Shown here piece after piece: positions 35,808 through 44,405 of a stretch of 64,000 nt of DNA. The stretch's first letter is position 1; each line of letters opens with the position of its first letter. This DNA is from Microbulbifer elongatus (GTDB taxonomy: Bacteria; Pseudomonadota; Gammaproteobacteria; Pseudomonadales; Cellvibrionaceae). Where the stretch lies: assembly GCF_020524885.1 (NCBI RefSeq), contig NZ_JAIVKJ010000005.1, forward strand, positions 124,001 to 188,000, read 5' to 3'. Under the pieces are notes generated by a model, which saw only the letters and a list, made by a program, of their open reading frames with translations, ran no database searches and had not been told where the DNA came from. The position numbers were made by a program, and so were the translations under genes.

Positions 35808-37370
35808 GTGGACACGAATCAAGATAATAAAGTCAGATCCATAGTCATTCTTGGTGGTGGCACTGCTGGCTGGATTACTGCAGCGAAGCTCGCAAAGCAA
35901 CTGAACCTGAAGCCGGGCTCGGAGTATCAGGTAACACTGGTGGAATCCCCCGATATTCCGATAATCGGCGTGGGGGAGGGAACCTGGCCGACCATGCGCA
36001 AAACCCTGTCTGAACTGGGTATTGATGAAGCCGAGTTCATTCGCGAATGTGGCGCAACCTTCAAACAGGGAACGCGTTTCGTAAACTGGAAGCGTGAACC
36101 TGATCAGGTAGATAACCACTACTATCACCTTTTTAGTTCAATTTATGATCCTGCAGATTTTAATCTGGCGCCATACTGGGAGTCGGGTGTTGCTGGCGAT
36201 CAGATTAGCTATGCCGATGCAGTGAGCGCTCAAGGAGAGGTTTGCAAGCGTGGTCTTGCGCCGAAGCAAATAACTACTCCCCAATATGACGGCATCATGA
36301 GCTATGCCTATCACCTGGATGCAGGAAAATTTTCCAAGTTTCTCGCTCGCTTTGCGGTTGAGAAACTGGGTGTCAAACATATCTATGCGAACCTCCAAAG
36401 TGTCGATTTTGATACCTATGGAGATATTTCCGAGTTAGTACTGGATACCGGTGACACCATTTATGGTGATCTGTTTGTTGACTGTAGTGGTTTTCGCAGC
36501 CTGCTACTCGGCGATGCTTTGGGTGTAGGCTTTAAGCCAGTTGATGATGTACTGCTTACCGATTCTGCTATCGCGATTCAGATCCCTTACGATGAAAAAG
36601 ATGCGCCAATTCCTTGTCTGACATCTTCTACTGCACAGAGAGCTGGCTGGATCTGGGATATATCCCTGCAGGATCGCCGTGGCACTGGCCATGTCTATTC
36701 ATCCGCTCATATGAGTGAAGATGAGGCAGAAGCAACCCTGAGAAGTTATTTGGGTGAGCGCGGTCGCGACCTGGATGCCCGCTCGCTCAAAATGCGCATC
36801 GGATACCGAGAGCGTTTCTGGCACCGCAACTGTGTGGCAATTGGGCTTTCGGCCGCTTTTGTTGAGCCATTGGAGGCTTCTGCGATATTCCTGGTTGAAG
36901 CTGCGGCAAACATGCTGTCTGAAATGTTGCCAGACAACCGTAAATCAATGGGGTATGTGCAGAAAACTTTCAATGACTCCTTTCGCTTCCGTTGGCAGAA
37001 AACAATCGACTTTATCAAGCTGCACTACGTGCTTTCCGAGAGACAGGGCCCCTTCTGGATCGACAATAGGAAGCCGGAAACAATACCTGAATCCCTTGCG
37101 GAACAGTTGGTGTACTGGCAGCTTCACGGTGTGAGCAAGTATCAATTTGATAGTGCCTTTGAGCCATTTCCGCAGGAAAGTTACCAGTATGTACTGTATG
37201 GGATGCGAGAGCGTACTATGTCTAGAAAACAGGCAATGCTACCGCGTGTAGAAGAGGCTAAAGCTCGTTTTCAGCAGGTGGAAAAAATAACTGAGGCGGT
37301 AGTTCGAGAATTACTTCCTCATCGAGAGTTGATCAACAAAGTAATACATTACGGCATTCCAAAAGTATAA
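35808..37370 (+). CDS. Flavin-dependent tryptophan halogenase family protein, copy 1
   Basis: The 520-residue protein starts at GTG 35808 with GAGAGG 6 nt upstream. It has the FAD loop GGGTAGW, the second flavin motif GVGEGTWPTMR, and a Lys in ATFKQGTRFVNW at the place of the catalytic Lys79 of PrnA. The halogenase motif WxWxIP is WIWDIS here, and EPLEST around the catalytic Glu346 is EPLEAS. Relatives from TonB-receptor loci (BrvH, the Xanthomonas XcFHal enzymes) brominate indoles in vitro; natural substrates are unknown. It is followed by sapC copy 1 after 17 nt. Confidence 0.9.
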   Translation: MDTNQDNKVRSIVILGGGTAGWITAAKLAKQLNLKPGSEYQVTLVESPDIPIIGVGEGTWPTMRKTLSELGIDEAEFIRECGATFKQGTRFVNWKREPDQVDNHYYHLFSSIYDPADFNLAPYWESGVAGDQISYADAVSAQGEVCKRGLAPKQITTPQYDGIMSYAYHLDAGKFSKFLARFAVEKLGVKHIYANLQSVDFDTYGDISELVLDTGDTIYGDLFVDCSGFRSLLLGDALGVGFKPVDDVLLTDSAIAIQIPYDEKDAPIPCLTSSTAQRAGWIWDISLQDRRGTGHVYSSAHMSEDEAEATLRSYLGERGRDLDARSLKMRIGYRERFWHRNCVAIGLSAAFVEPLEASAIFLVEAAANMLSEMLPDNRKSMGYVQKTFNDSFRFRWQKTIDFIKLHYVLSERQGPFWIDNRKPETIPESLAEQLVYWQLHGVSKYQFDSAFEPFPQESYQYVLYGMRERTMSRKQAMLPRVEEAKARFQQVEKITEAVVRELLPHRELINKVIHYGIPKV

Positions 37371-37387
37371 ATATTCAGGAGTTAAAA

Positions 37388-38095
37388 ATGACGAAAATTA
37401 AAGCGCTGGATAAAACCGCACACAAAAACATCAAGGTCGGACAGGACCTGACGTTTTCTCATGTGAAGGAGAACCATGTATTGCCATTGGTTCTACACGA
37501 AGTGGTTCAGGCGAGTCAGAGTTTTCCAGTCCTGTTTGTAAAAGATCAGAACACCGGGCAGTTTAAAATCGTCGCGTTGGCGGGTTTGCGTCCTGGTGAG
37601 AACCTGTTTTCCGGATCAGAAGCGTGGGATGGTGATTATATCCCCATGCAGGTTCGCACCTATCCTTTCGCTCTGATCAAAAATCCTCAGAATGAGGATG
37701 AAGCCGTTTTGTGTATCGATGAAGATTCTGAAATGGTCGGAGAATCAGAGGGCGAATTGCTCTTTGGTGACGACGGAGAGCAGACGGAGTTTCTGAAAAA
37801 CCGCTCTCAGGCAGTGGTTGAAGTGGCACAGCGAATCCATGTCACGGATCAGTTCATCGAGTATCTCGTATCCAAAGATTTGCTCAGCCAAAAGAAACTC
37901 ACTTTGCAGGTGTCTGAAGATGAGCAGCCGTACGATCTCACGGGATTTTATGTGATTGACGAGGAAAAGTTGAATCAATTATCGGATGAGGATTTTCTGG
38001 AGCTGCGGAAAAAAGGTGTTATGCCGGCTATTTATGCAGCGCTGATGTCTTCGATGCGCGTGCAAAATCTGGTACGTAAAAAGCGTGCAGCATAA
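37388..38095 (+). CDS. SapC family protein, copy 1
   Basis: The 235-residue protein has the SapC pattern: an N-terminal HVKENHVLPLVLHEVVQAS, FPVLFVKD, then GENLF and VRTYPFALI. It has no signal peptide or membrane helix, so it should be cytoplasmic. The family is named after an S-layer-linked gene of Campylobacter fetus but its biochemical role is not known to me. CAGGAG lies 7-8 nt before the ATG. It sits between the two halogenase genes, a pairing seen in many TonB-receptor loci. Confidence 0.85.
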   Translation: MTKIKALDKTAHKNIKVGQDLTFSHVKENHVLPLVLHEVVQASQSFPVLFVKDQNTGQFKIVALAGLRPGENLFSGSEAWDGDYIPMQVRTYPFALIKNPQNEDEAVLCIDEDSEMVGESEGELLFGDDGEQTEFLKNRSQAVVEVAQRIHVTDQFIEYLVSKDLLSQKKLTLQVSEDEQPYDLTGFYVIDEEKLNQLSDEDFLELRKKGVMPAIYAALMSSMRVQNLVRKKRAA

Positions 38096-38155
38096 TCAGG
38101 GTATCCAGTAGCAAATACTACTGGGCCAGTTTTGTCTCTAAGTGGTTGGAAGGTC

Positions 38156-39721
38156 ATGGTTTCTCGTATTGACGAAGTGTTGATTGTTGGCGGAGGCACA
38201 GCCGGTTGGCTCACGGCGGGGATTCTCGCTGCCAGGTTAAATTCCACCCGCGAAGATGCTGTGAAGATTACATTGGTTGAGTCACCCAATGTACCCATCA
38301 TGGGCGTTGGCGAAGGTACCTGGCCGACCATGCGCACCACTTTGCAGACGATTGGGGTTGATGAGGGTGAGTTCATGCGAGAGTGCGAGGCCACTTTCAA
38401 GCAGGGCTCAGAGTTTGTTAACTGGCTGGACTCTCCGGAAAGTGTAGGTCGGCACAGTTATTACCACCCATTGAGTGCTGTCTTCCACTCTGCTCATGAG
38501 TTCAATCTCGTTCCTTACTGGTTACTTGGCGAAGCGGAAGGCAGGCCATATGACGAGGCCACGGCATCGCAGGTTTTTGCCTGCCAGCAGGGGCTGGCAC
38601 CAAAGAAAATTACTACCCCTGCATACGATGCGATTCTGAATTATTCATATCATCTGGATGCGCATAAATTTGCTGCGTTTCTTACCCGGCACTGTACTGA
38701 GAAACTCGGTGTAAAACACGTTCGCGCAAATGTAACTGACGTCCATCTTTCTGAAGACGGTTCTATCGAATCGGTTGATACGGACCACGGTGAGCATTCT
38801 CGTTTGAAGGCGGATTTCTTTGTTGATTGCTCTGGCTCACGGGCTTTATTGCTCGGTGGGGCACTTGATGTTCCCTGGAAGAGCGTACGGGATCAGGTTT
38901 TCAACGATACGGCTCTGGCGATTCAGGTGCCATATGACAGTGAGAGTGCACCCATAGCGACACACACCATTGCAACGGCGCATAAGCAGGGTTGGACGTG
39001 GGATATCGGTCTTAGCTCCCGCCGGGGTGTTGGTTTTGTTTATAGCAGCAGTCATTGCTCGGTTGATGAAGCGGAGCAAACCTTAAGGGAGTACATTGGT
39101 CCCTCGGCAGATAATCTCGAAGCGCGGAAAATCGGTTTCGACTTGGGGTATCGCGAACAGTTCTGGAAGAAAAATTGTGTCGCACTGGGTATGTCAGCCG
39201 CATTTATAGAGCCGCTGGAAGCCTCTGCCATTTTTCTGATTGAGGCGGGTGCCAATATGTTGGCCGAACAGTTCCCGCGTCGAAAAGAAGCCATTCCACT
39301 GGTAGCGAAAAAATACAACAGTACTTTTGCACTTCGCTGGCACAAAACCGTTGACTTTATCAAGCTGCACTACTGCATCTCCCGCCGACGGGACAGTGAT
39401 TACTGGATAGACAATTGCGACGAAAGCACGGTCCCGGACTCTCTCAAAGAGCGTTTGGAGCACTGGAAATATCATCCTCCTGGGAAGTTTGATTTCGACT
39501 ATGCCTATGAGCCTTTTGTGCTTGATAGTTATTTGTTTGTTCTCTACGGGATGCAGTTTGCTACCGAGATTGACTACAACAAAAGTGCCTATGTTCAGTC
39601 ACAATCGGCGCGCCGGCGATTTGCTGAGATCCAAAAGCTCAACCAGGCACTGCAGGCGGAGTTGCCGTCCCAGCGTGAGCTGGTTGACAAGGTATATAAG
39701 TATGGATTTCAGCGGATCTAA
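38156..39721 (+). CDS. Flavin-dependent tryptophan halogenase family protein, copy 2
   Basis: This 521-residue paralogue of the gene at 35808 starts at ATG 38156, with GGAAGG immediately upstream; a TTG at 38132 is in frame but less likely. FAD motif GGGTAGW, GVGEGTWPTMR and the Lys in ATFKQGSEFVNW are conserved. The WxWxIP site reads WTWDIG and the Glu region EPLEAS, the same departures as in copy 1. C-terminal parts align well (RWHKTVDFIKLHYCIS). A tandem duplication of halogenase-SapC pairs explains the layout. Confidence 0.9.
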   Translation: MVSRIDEVLIVGGGTAGWLTAGILAARLNSTREDAVKITLVESPNVPIMGVGEGTWPTMRTTLQTIGVDEGEFMRECEATFKQGSEFVNWLDSPESVGRHSYYHPLSAVFHSAHEFNLVPYWLLGEAEGRPYDEATASQVFACQQGLAPKKITTPAYDAILNYSYHLDAHKFAAFLTRHCTEKLGVKHVRANVTDVHLSEDGSIESVDTDHGEHSRLKADFFVDCSGSRALLLGGALDVPWKSVRDQVFNDTALAIQVPYDSESAPIATHTIATAHKQGWTWDIGLSSRRGVGFVYSSSHCSVDEAEQTLREYIGPSADNLEARKIGFDLGYREQFWKKNCVALGMSAAFIEPLEASAIFLIEAGANMLAEQFPRRKEAIPLVAKKYNSTFALRWHKTVDFIKLHYCISRRRDSDYWIDNCDESTVPDSLKERLEHWKYHPPGKFDFDYAYEPFVLDSYLFVLYGMQFATEIDYNKSAYVQSQSARRRFAEIQKLNQALQAELPSQRELVDKVYKYGFQRI

Positions 39722-39801
39722 CGTATCGCTGGGGTCTGTTACGGGTGCTTGATGGGGTGGGACAAGGTTTGGCAAGATGCCAATGGCAAGATTTTGGTGC
39801 G

Positions 39802-39843
39802 AGTGAAATTTTCACTTCCCTTTTTTCGCACGAAAAATATACT
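39802..39843 (+). promoter_or_regulatory. Nested palindrome and -10 element before sapC copy 2
   Basis: AGTGAAA and TTTCACT (39802-39816) lie inside outer arms GTGCGA (39797-39802) and TCGCAC (39826-39831), followed by TATACT at 39838-39843, a good -10 box. The -35 position is poor (CTTCCC), which suggests activator dependence. The 164-nt gap and distinct codon use of sapC copy 2 support a separate transcript. Confidence 0.45.
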
Positions 39844-39885
39844 AGGCGAGCTTTTTAGAATAACTTCCAAATCTTAAGGTGTTGT

Positions 39886-40602
39886 ATGGCCACTGTAGAA
39901 GCCCCAAAAATCGTTCCTCTGCGCAGCGACGTCCACGGCAAGCTGAAAGTCCGTGAATTGGGGACCTTTGAGCACGTGAAGAACGCGCACATGGTGCCGG
40001 TTACTGCTCACGAATTCTCCCGCCTGGGTGCTGAATTCCCGATCGTATTCGTCAAGAACTCCGAGACTGACCAGTTCCAGTCTGTTGCCCTGCTGAGCCT
40101 GAAAGTAGGCGAAAACCTGTTCGTAGATGGCGAAAAGTGGAAAGGCGTTTTCGTACCGGGCGCTGTGCGCAACCATCCTTTCATTCTGGCCCCTGCCGGT
40201 GAAGACAAGGAAAAGCTGATGGTCGGCCTGATAGAAAACAGCCCGGTTGTCGGCGAAGAAGAGGGCAATGCCCTGTTCGAAGAGTCCGGTGAAGAGTCCG
40301 AGTACCTGAAGGCCAAGAAAGAGTCTCTGGTGGGCTACCTGGAAAGCGACCAGATGACCAAGGCGTTTATCACCATTCTGGCCGAGAAAGATCTGCTGAC
40401 TACCCAGAACGTTGCTGTCAACGCGGGTGGCGAGAAGATCAATCTGACCGGTATCTACATGGTCGATGAGAAGAAGCTGGGCGAGCTGAGCGAAGAAGAC
40501 TTCGCTGACTTCCGCAAGCGCGGTTTCCTGGCGCCGCTGTACGCGCAGCTGGGCTCCATGCATCAGTTCTCCCGTCTGGCCCGGATGCAGGCTGAAGCCT
40601 GA
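39886..40602 (+). CDS. SapC family protein, copy 2
   Basis: This 238-residue SapC protein parallels the one at 37388 (FEHVKNAHMVPVTAHEFSRL, FPIVFVKN, VGENLFVDGEKWKGVFVPG). No signal peptide or membrane segment is present. Unlike copy 1, codons are strongly biased to CTG, GGT, CGT and GAA, which implies much higher expression. Its own -10 element lies 40 nt upstream. Function is unknown. Confidence 0.86.
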   Translation: MATVEAPKIVPLRSDVHGKLKVRELGTFEHVKNAHMVPVTAHEFSRLGAEFPIVFVKNSETDQFQSVALLSLKVGENLFVDGEKWKGVFVPGAVRNHPFILAPAGEDKEKLMVGLIENSPVVGEEEGNALFEESGEESEYLKAKKESLVGYLESDQMTKAFITILAEKDLLTTQNVAVNAGGEKINLTGIYMVDEKKLGELSEEDFADFRKRGFLAPLYAQLGSMHQFSRLARMQAEA

Positions 40603-40683
40603 TCCGTATCGTCAGGGAGTGCTCTGCTCCCTGACCTTCCCGGCCTCCTTCAGAGGTCGGGATAAATTCCCCGGTTATCCCCC

Positions 40684-41727
40684 ATGTTTTTTTCCCGCTA
40701 CGCCGCCTGGCTGACCTTTCTCGGAGTTTTTTACGGGCTCTGGGCGCTGTTCGTGTTTGGTCAGAACCTGTGGGCGACGGTGGTGGAGCACTGGCCCATG
40801 GCGCTGTCCATGGCCGTCGGTAGCTATGCCGCCGGCTCTACTCCCATGGGGGGCGGCACCGTTGGCTTCCCGGTGCTCGTGCTGCTGTTTGATATGCCTG
40901 CGAGCCTTGGGCGGGACTTCAGTTTTGCCGTGCAGTCTATCGGTATGGTCAGTGCCAGTATCTTTATTTTCTGCCGTCGCCAGCAGTTGGCCTGGTCCAT
41001 GTTGCGTGGCGCGCTGCTGGGCAGCCTGGTGGCCACGCCACTGGGTGTTCTTTTTTTTGCCCCCCTTGTGCCCGAGCTGTGGGTGAAGCTGTCGTTTGCC
41101 GTGATCTGGGGTAGCTTTGGCATTCTGCATCTGTATCGATTGCGAGAAATTACCGGTCACGATCATGCCGGTGACCCCCGCTGCCCCGCGGATTTTCGCG
41201 TTGGCCTGGTGCTGGGTGGTGTTTCCGGTTTTGCCGCAGTGTCGGTTACCGGAGTCGGAATCGACATGGTGATCTACGCGGCGCTGGTGCTGTTGAGCCG
41301 TGTGGATCTGAAGGTGGCCATCCCGACCTCCGTGGTCATTATGGCGTTCTCTTCGGTGGTGGGTGTGGCGGTAAAGAGTGTCACCGGAGACTGGCAGCCG
41401 GGCGTACTGGGTAACTGGCTGGCTGCGGCGCCTGTGGTAGCACTCGGGGCCCCCCTGGGGGTATTCGTCGTCGGGTTGATTGGTCGTAAGCCAACGCTGC
41501 TTGTAGTGGCGCTGTTGTGCATCGTGCAGCTCGTCTGGACCTGTGTCTCGGAAAGGGCGACCCTGGGAGTGCTCGGCACTGTTGCGGCCGCGGTGGCCGT
41601 GCTCGTTTGCCTGGGTGGATTCGAAGCCTTGCGCTCTCTCGGGTTGCGCAGAGAGCGCCGACGCGAAGGCGCTGGTGAGGTGGGTGGAAGCTTCCCTGTG
41701 GGTGGTGGGCTGGTGTCTGGCTCCTAG
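40684..41727 (+). CDS. TauE/SafE family sulfite/anion exporter-like permease
   Basis: The 347-residue membrane protein has about eight or nine helices and the TauE/SafE halves, with GSYAAGSTPMGGGTVGFPV in the first and FAAVSVTGVGIDMVIYAALV in the second. The family exports sulfite, sulfoacetate or related anions in characterised cases; the substrate here cannot be told. The C-terminal 30 residues are charged and Gly-rich. It follows sapC copy 2 by 81 nt without an obvious terminator. Confidence 0.85.
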   Translation: MFFSRYAAWLTFLGVFYGLWALFVFGQNLWATVVEHWPMALSMAVGSYAAGSTPMGGGTVGFPVLVLLFDMPASLGRDFSFAVQSIGMVSASIFIFCRRQQLAWSMLRGALLGSLVATPLGVLFFAPLVPELWVKLSFAVIWGSFGILHLYRLREITGHDHAGDPRCPADFRVGLVLGGVSGFAAVSVTGVGIDMVIYAALVLLSRVDLKVAIPTSVVIMAFSSVVGVAVKSVTGDWQPGVLGNWLAAAPVVALGAPLGVFVVGLIGRKPTLLVVALLCIVQLVWTCVSERATLGVLGTVAAAVAVLVCLGGFEALRSLGLRRERRREGAGEVGGSFPVGGGLVSGS

Positions 41728-41746
41728 CCTTCCCTTTTTATCCCTC

Positions 41747-41797
41747 CTTCTCGTTTACCTCTGCTTCTCGTTGATCTCTGCTTCTCGTTGATCTCTG
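41747..41797 (+). repeat. Three 17-bp tandem repeats
   Basis: The unit CTTCTCGTTGATCTCTG occurs at 41764-41780 and 41781-41797, preceded by a copy with two changes at 41747-41763. It follows the TauE/SafE stop and has no evident coding role. Confidence 0.8.
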
Positions 41798-41823
41798 TTT
41801 TCTCGGGCTGCTGTGCGAGCAAT

Positions 41824-41857
41824 AAAAAAGGCGATCTCTTGCGAGATCGCCTTTTTT
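41824..41857. terminator. Bidirectional terminator after TauE/SafE gene and tRNA operon
   Basis: Perfect 15-bp arms (41824-41838 with 41843-41857, core GGCGATCTC/GAGATCGCC) with six A before and six T after. It would stop plus-strand readthrough and the minus-strand tRNA-Met/tRNA-Gln transcript. Confidence 0.92.
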
Positions 41858-41862
41858 GAAGA

Positions 41863-41937
41863 TGGCTGGGGTGGAAGGATTCGAACCTTCGCATGACGGG
41901 ATCAAAACCCGCTGCCTTACCGCTTGGCTACACCCCA
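41863..41937 (-). tRNA. tRNA-Gln (UUG), copy 1
   Basis: This 75-nt cloverleaf has the acceptor arm starting TGGGGTG, anticodon loop TTTTGAT (anticodon TTG), T arm GAAGG/CCTTC with TTCGAAT, and encoded CCA. It is identical to the copy at 47241. It is cotranscribed with tRNA-Met. Confidence 0.96.
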
Positions 41938-41975
41938 GTATCGGGTTTCGTGAAGCTGGACTCACGAGAAGAAAA

Positions 41976-42052
<77 letters not shown>

Positions 42053-42082
42053 ACTGAAAGTCTCGGCTAACCGAGGGCGCGC

Positions 42083-42111
42083 ATTATCGGGCGACCTCGG
42101 AGGTCTGTCAA
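42083..42111 (-). promoter_or_regulatory. Strong sigma-70 promoter for tRNA-Met/tRNA-Gln
   Basis: On the minus strand TTGACA (42111-42106) is followed after exactly 17 nt by GATAAT (42088-42083), then a GC-rich discriminator (GCGCGC) typical of stable-RNA promoters under stringent control. The tRNA-Met 5' end is at 42052. Confidence 0.88.
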
Positions 42112-42179
42112 CACCTTTTTGGTAAATTAATCAGTAGGTTAGCGCGCTAACCACTTTTCCCGTGCTTGGATCCGCTGGA

Positions 42180-43094
42180 CTAGCGGCCGCGGCCAATGGC
42201 GGCGAGCAGTGATCCCACTACGACGGTTATCGCGCCAACCCAGCTAATCCAGTTCATTGGCTCTACTTCGATGTAATCGGGCCACAGGGCGCCGATAAGG
42301 GCGCTGAGAGCCAGGGTCATCAGGGGTACCAGTGCCAGGGTGGCGCTGACCCGTGATGCTTCCCACGCCGCCATCGCCTTGGCGAAGGCGCTGTAGGCAA
42401 TCAGTGTGTTGGCGGTCAGAAACAGCAGTAAGCCCCAGCCTAGGGCATCCAGTTGCAGTGCGCTGGTGGGCTGGGATATGGGCAGGAAGCAAAGGCTGCC
42501 AGCGATGTAGATCAGCACCAGTAGGTTCTGCGGGCGCGACTGGGCGACGATCTTTTTCTGGAACAGTCCATACACCGCCCAGGTCACTGCCGCGATCACT
42601 ACCAGCCCGACGCCGATCAGGTACTGCCGGTCTTCCCCTCGCAGCAGCTCCGGTATCCGCAGATTAAAGAACAGCGCAAGGCCGATGCACACCATTCCCA
42701 CACCCATCCACTGGCGTGCGGAAAAACGCTCCCCCAGCCATAACACGCTGAATACCAGCAGGAGCAGTGGCGCCAGCTGGATCAGTACCTGCAGGGCGCC
42801 CGGGGTTATGTAGTTCAGCCCGGTGGCGTAGGCGATGTAGTTACCCAGCAGGCCGCCTACCGCCAGCAGTGTGTAGGGGAGGAGGCGGCCAGTGAACAGT
42901 TGCCTCAGCTCGAGTTGCCGACGCCAGCCGTACCAGGTGCCGGCAAACAGGGCGGCGCCAAAAAAGCGAAACCAGGTCACGGTGGTGGAGTCCATGTCGG
43001 CGATCAGGCCTTTCATCGCAATGGGCAGGAGGGCCCACAGAAAGGCGGTGGTCAGTGCCAGCGGCAGTCCGATTCTCCAGTTGGATTGGTACAT
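42180..43094 (-). CDS. EamA family (DMT) transporter
   Basis: The 304-residue protein has ten predicted membrane helices in two EamA repeats (first WALLPIAMKGLIADMDSTTVTWFRF, second ALYGLFQKKI-like AVYGLFQKKIVAQSRPQ). Substrates of these drug/metabolite exporters are rarely known and cannot be guessed here. It is monocistronic, upstream of the tRNA promoter on the same strand. Confidence 0.88.
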   Translation of the reverse strand: MYQSNWRIGLPLALTTAFLWALLPIAMKGLIADMDSTTVTWFRFFGAALFAGTWYGWRRQLELRQLFTGRLLPYTLLAVGGLLGNYIAYATGLNYITPGALQVLIQLAPLLLLVFSVLWLGERFSARQWMGVGMVCIGLALFFNLRIPELLRGEDRQYLIGVGLVVIAAVTWAVYGLFQKKIVAQSRPQNLLVLIYIAGSLCFLPISQPTSALQLDALGWGLLLFLTANTLIAYSAFAKAMAAWEASRVSATLALVPLMTLALSALIGALWPDYIEVEPMNWISWVGAITVVVGSLLAAIGRGR

Positions 43095-43180
43095 GGCAGC
43101 CTTTGGTGGTGGTGCTAATGGTGTGCTGGGTGGTGCGCTGAGCGGTGCGATGTAGTGGTCCGCAGAACGCGGGGCAATTG

Positions 43181-43207
43181 ACCCGGCGCTTTGGTGGCGC
43201 GCCGGGT
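43181..43207 (-). terminator. Hairpin downstream of ychF
   Basis: ACCCGGCGC (43181-43189) pairs with GCGCCGGGT (43199-43207) around a 9-nt loop. On the minus strand it follows ychF by 27 nt, but only TCAATT follows the stem, so termination may be weak. Confidence 0.45.
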
Positions 43208-43233
43208 TTGCCGGAGGGGGTGGCAGGCGGGGA

Positions 43234-44325
43234 TCAGACGTTGAAGCGGAAGTGAATCACGTCGCCGTCGACCACCACATACTCTTTGCCTTCCAGGCGC
43301 CATTTGCCCGCTTCTTTGGCACCAGCCTCGCCTTTGTTGGCGACAAAATCGTCGTAACCCACCACTTCCGCGCGGATAAAGCCCTTCTCGAAGTCGGTGT
43401 GGATCTTGCCCGCGGCCTGGGGAGCGGTGGCGCCCTGGGGGATGGTCCATGCGCGCACTTCCTTTACACCGGCAGTGAAGTAGGTGTGCAGGCTCAGTAG
43501 GTTGTAGCCTGCGCGGATAACGCGGTTCAGGCCCGGTTCTTCCATGCCCAGCTCTTCCAGGAATTCGGCTTTCTCGTCGTCGTCCAGCTCGGCGATCTCG
43601 GATTCGAGTTTGTTGCAGATGGGTACCAGAACCGCATTCTCTTCCGCGGCAATGGCGGATACGGCATCCAGGTGCGGGTTGTTCTCGAACCCGTCTTCAT
43701 CCACGTTGGCGATATACATGGTGGGCTTGACGGTAAGCAGGCTCAATTCGCGCAGGTCGGCCAGCTCATCGTCGCTCAGGCCGAACGAGCGCAGCGGCTT
43801 GGCTTCGTTCAGGTGCGGCTGAATCTTTTCCAGCAGCGCCTTCATCTTGATCGCGTGCTTGTCTTGGCCCTTGGCGGCGCGGGTGTAGCGCAGCAGCGCT
43901 TTTTCCACAGTATCCAGGTCAGCCAGCGCCAGTTCGGTGTTGATCACCTCGATGTCGGCCACCGGGTTGATCTTGTTGGCCACGTGAATCACGTTGTCAT
44001 TTTCGAAGCAGCGCACCACGTGGGCGATGGCGTCGGTCTCGCGGATGTTGGCGAGGAACTTGTTGCCCAGACCTTCACCCTTGGAGGCGCCGGCCACCAG
44101 GCCCGCGATATCGGTGAATTCCATGGTGGTGGGAATGACTTTCTGCGGCTTCACAATCTCGGCGAGTTTGTCGAGACGCTGGTCCGGTACCGGCACGATG
44201 CCGGCGTTCGGCTCGATGGTGCAGAAGGGGAAATTCTCCGCATCGATACCCGCTTTGGTCAGGGCATTGAACAGAGTGGATTTGCCTACGTTGGGCAGGC
44301 CGACGATGCCGCAAGTAAAACCCAT
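43234..44325 (-). CDS. ychF: Redox-regulated ATPase YchF
   Basis: The 363-residue Obg-family P-loop ATPase has Walker [15 protein letters not shown] at the N-terminus, the switch region [21 protein letters not shown], and YIANVDE in place of the NKxD guanine motif, which explains ATP preference. A C-terminal TGS domain (about 280-363) ends in [11 protein letters not shown]. It binds ribosomes and responds to oxidative stress in E. coli. It follows pth, as in many gammaproteobacteria. Confidence 0.97.
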   Translation of the reverse strand: MGFTCGIVGLPNVGKSTLFNALTKAGIDAENFPFCTIEPNAGIVPVPDQRLDKLAEIVKPQKVIPTTMEFTDIAGLVAGASKGEGLGNKFLANIRETDAIAHVVRCFENDNVIHVANKINPVADIEVINTELALADLDTVEKALLRYTRAAKGQDKHAIKMKALLEKIQPHLNEAKPLRSFGLSDDELADLRELSLLTVKPTMYIANVDEDGFENNPHLDAVSAIAAEENAVLVPICNKLESEIAELDDDEKAEFLEELGMEEPGLNRVIRAGYNLLSLHTYFTAGVKEVRAWTIPQGATAPQAAGKIHTDFEKGFIRAEVVGYDDFVANKGEAGAKEAGKWRLEGKEYVVVDGDVIHFRFNV

Positions 44326-44405
44326 GGTGTGAATCCTGTAGTGAATCTAGTGGTGCGTTGCAGTGGCGGTGTCCGAGGAGGCCGCGGTCTGCTTGCTACC
44401 TGGTG

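Noticed and set aside
35808..39721. A halogenated natural-product gene cluster (pyrrolnitrin or rebeccamycin type)
   Set aside because: No other biosynthetic genes such as Trp oxidases, NRPS, PKS or a flavin reductase are present; the neighbours are a TonB receptor and SapC genes.
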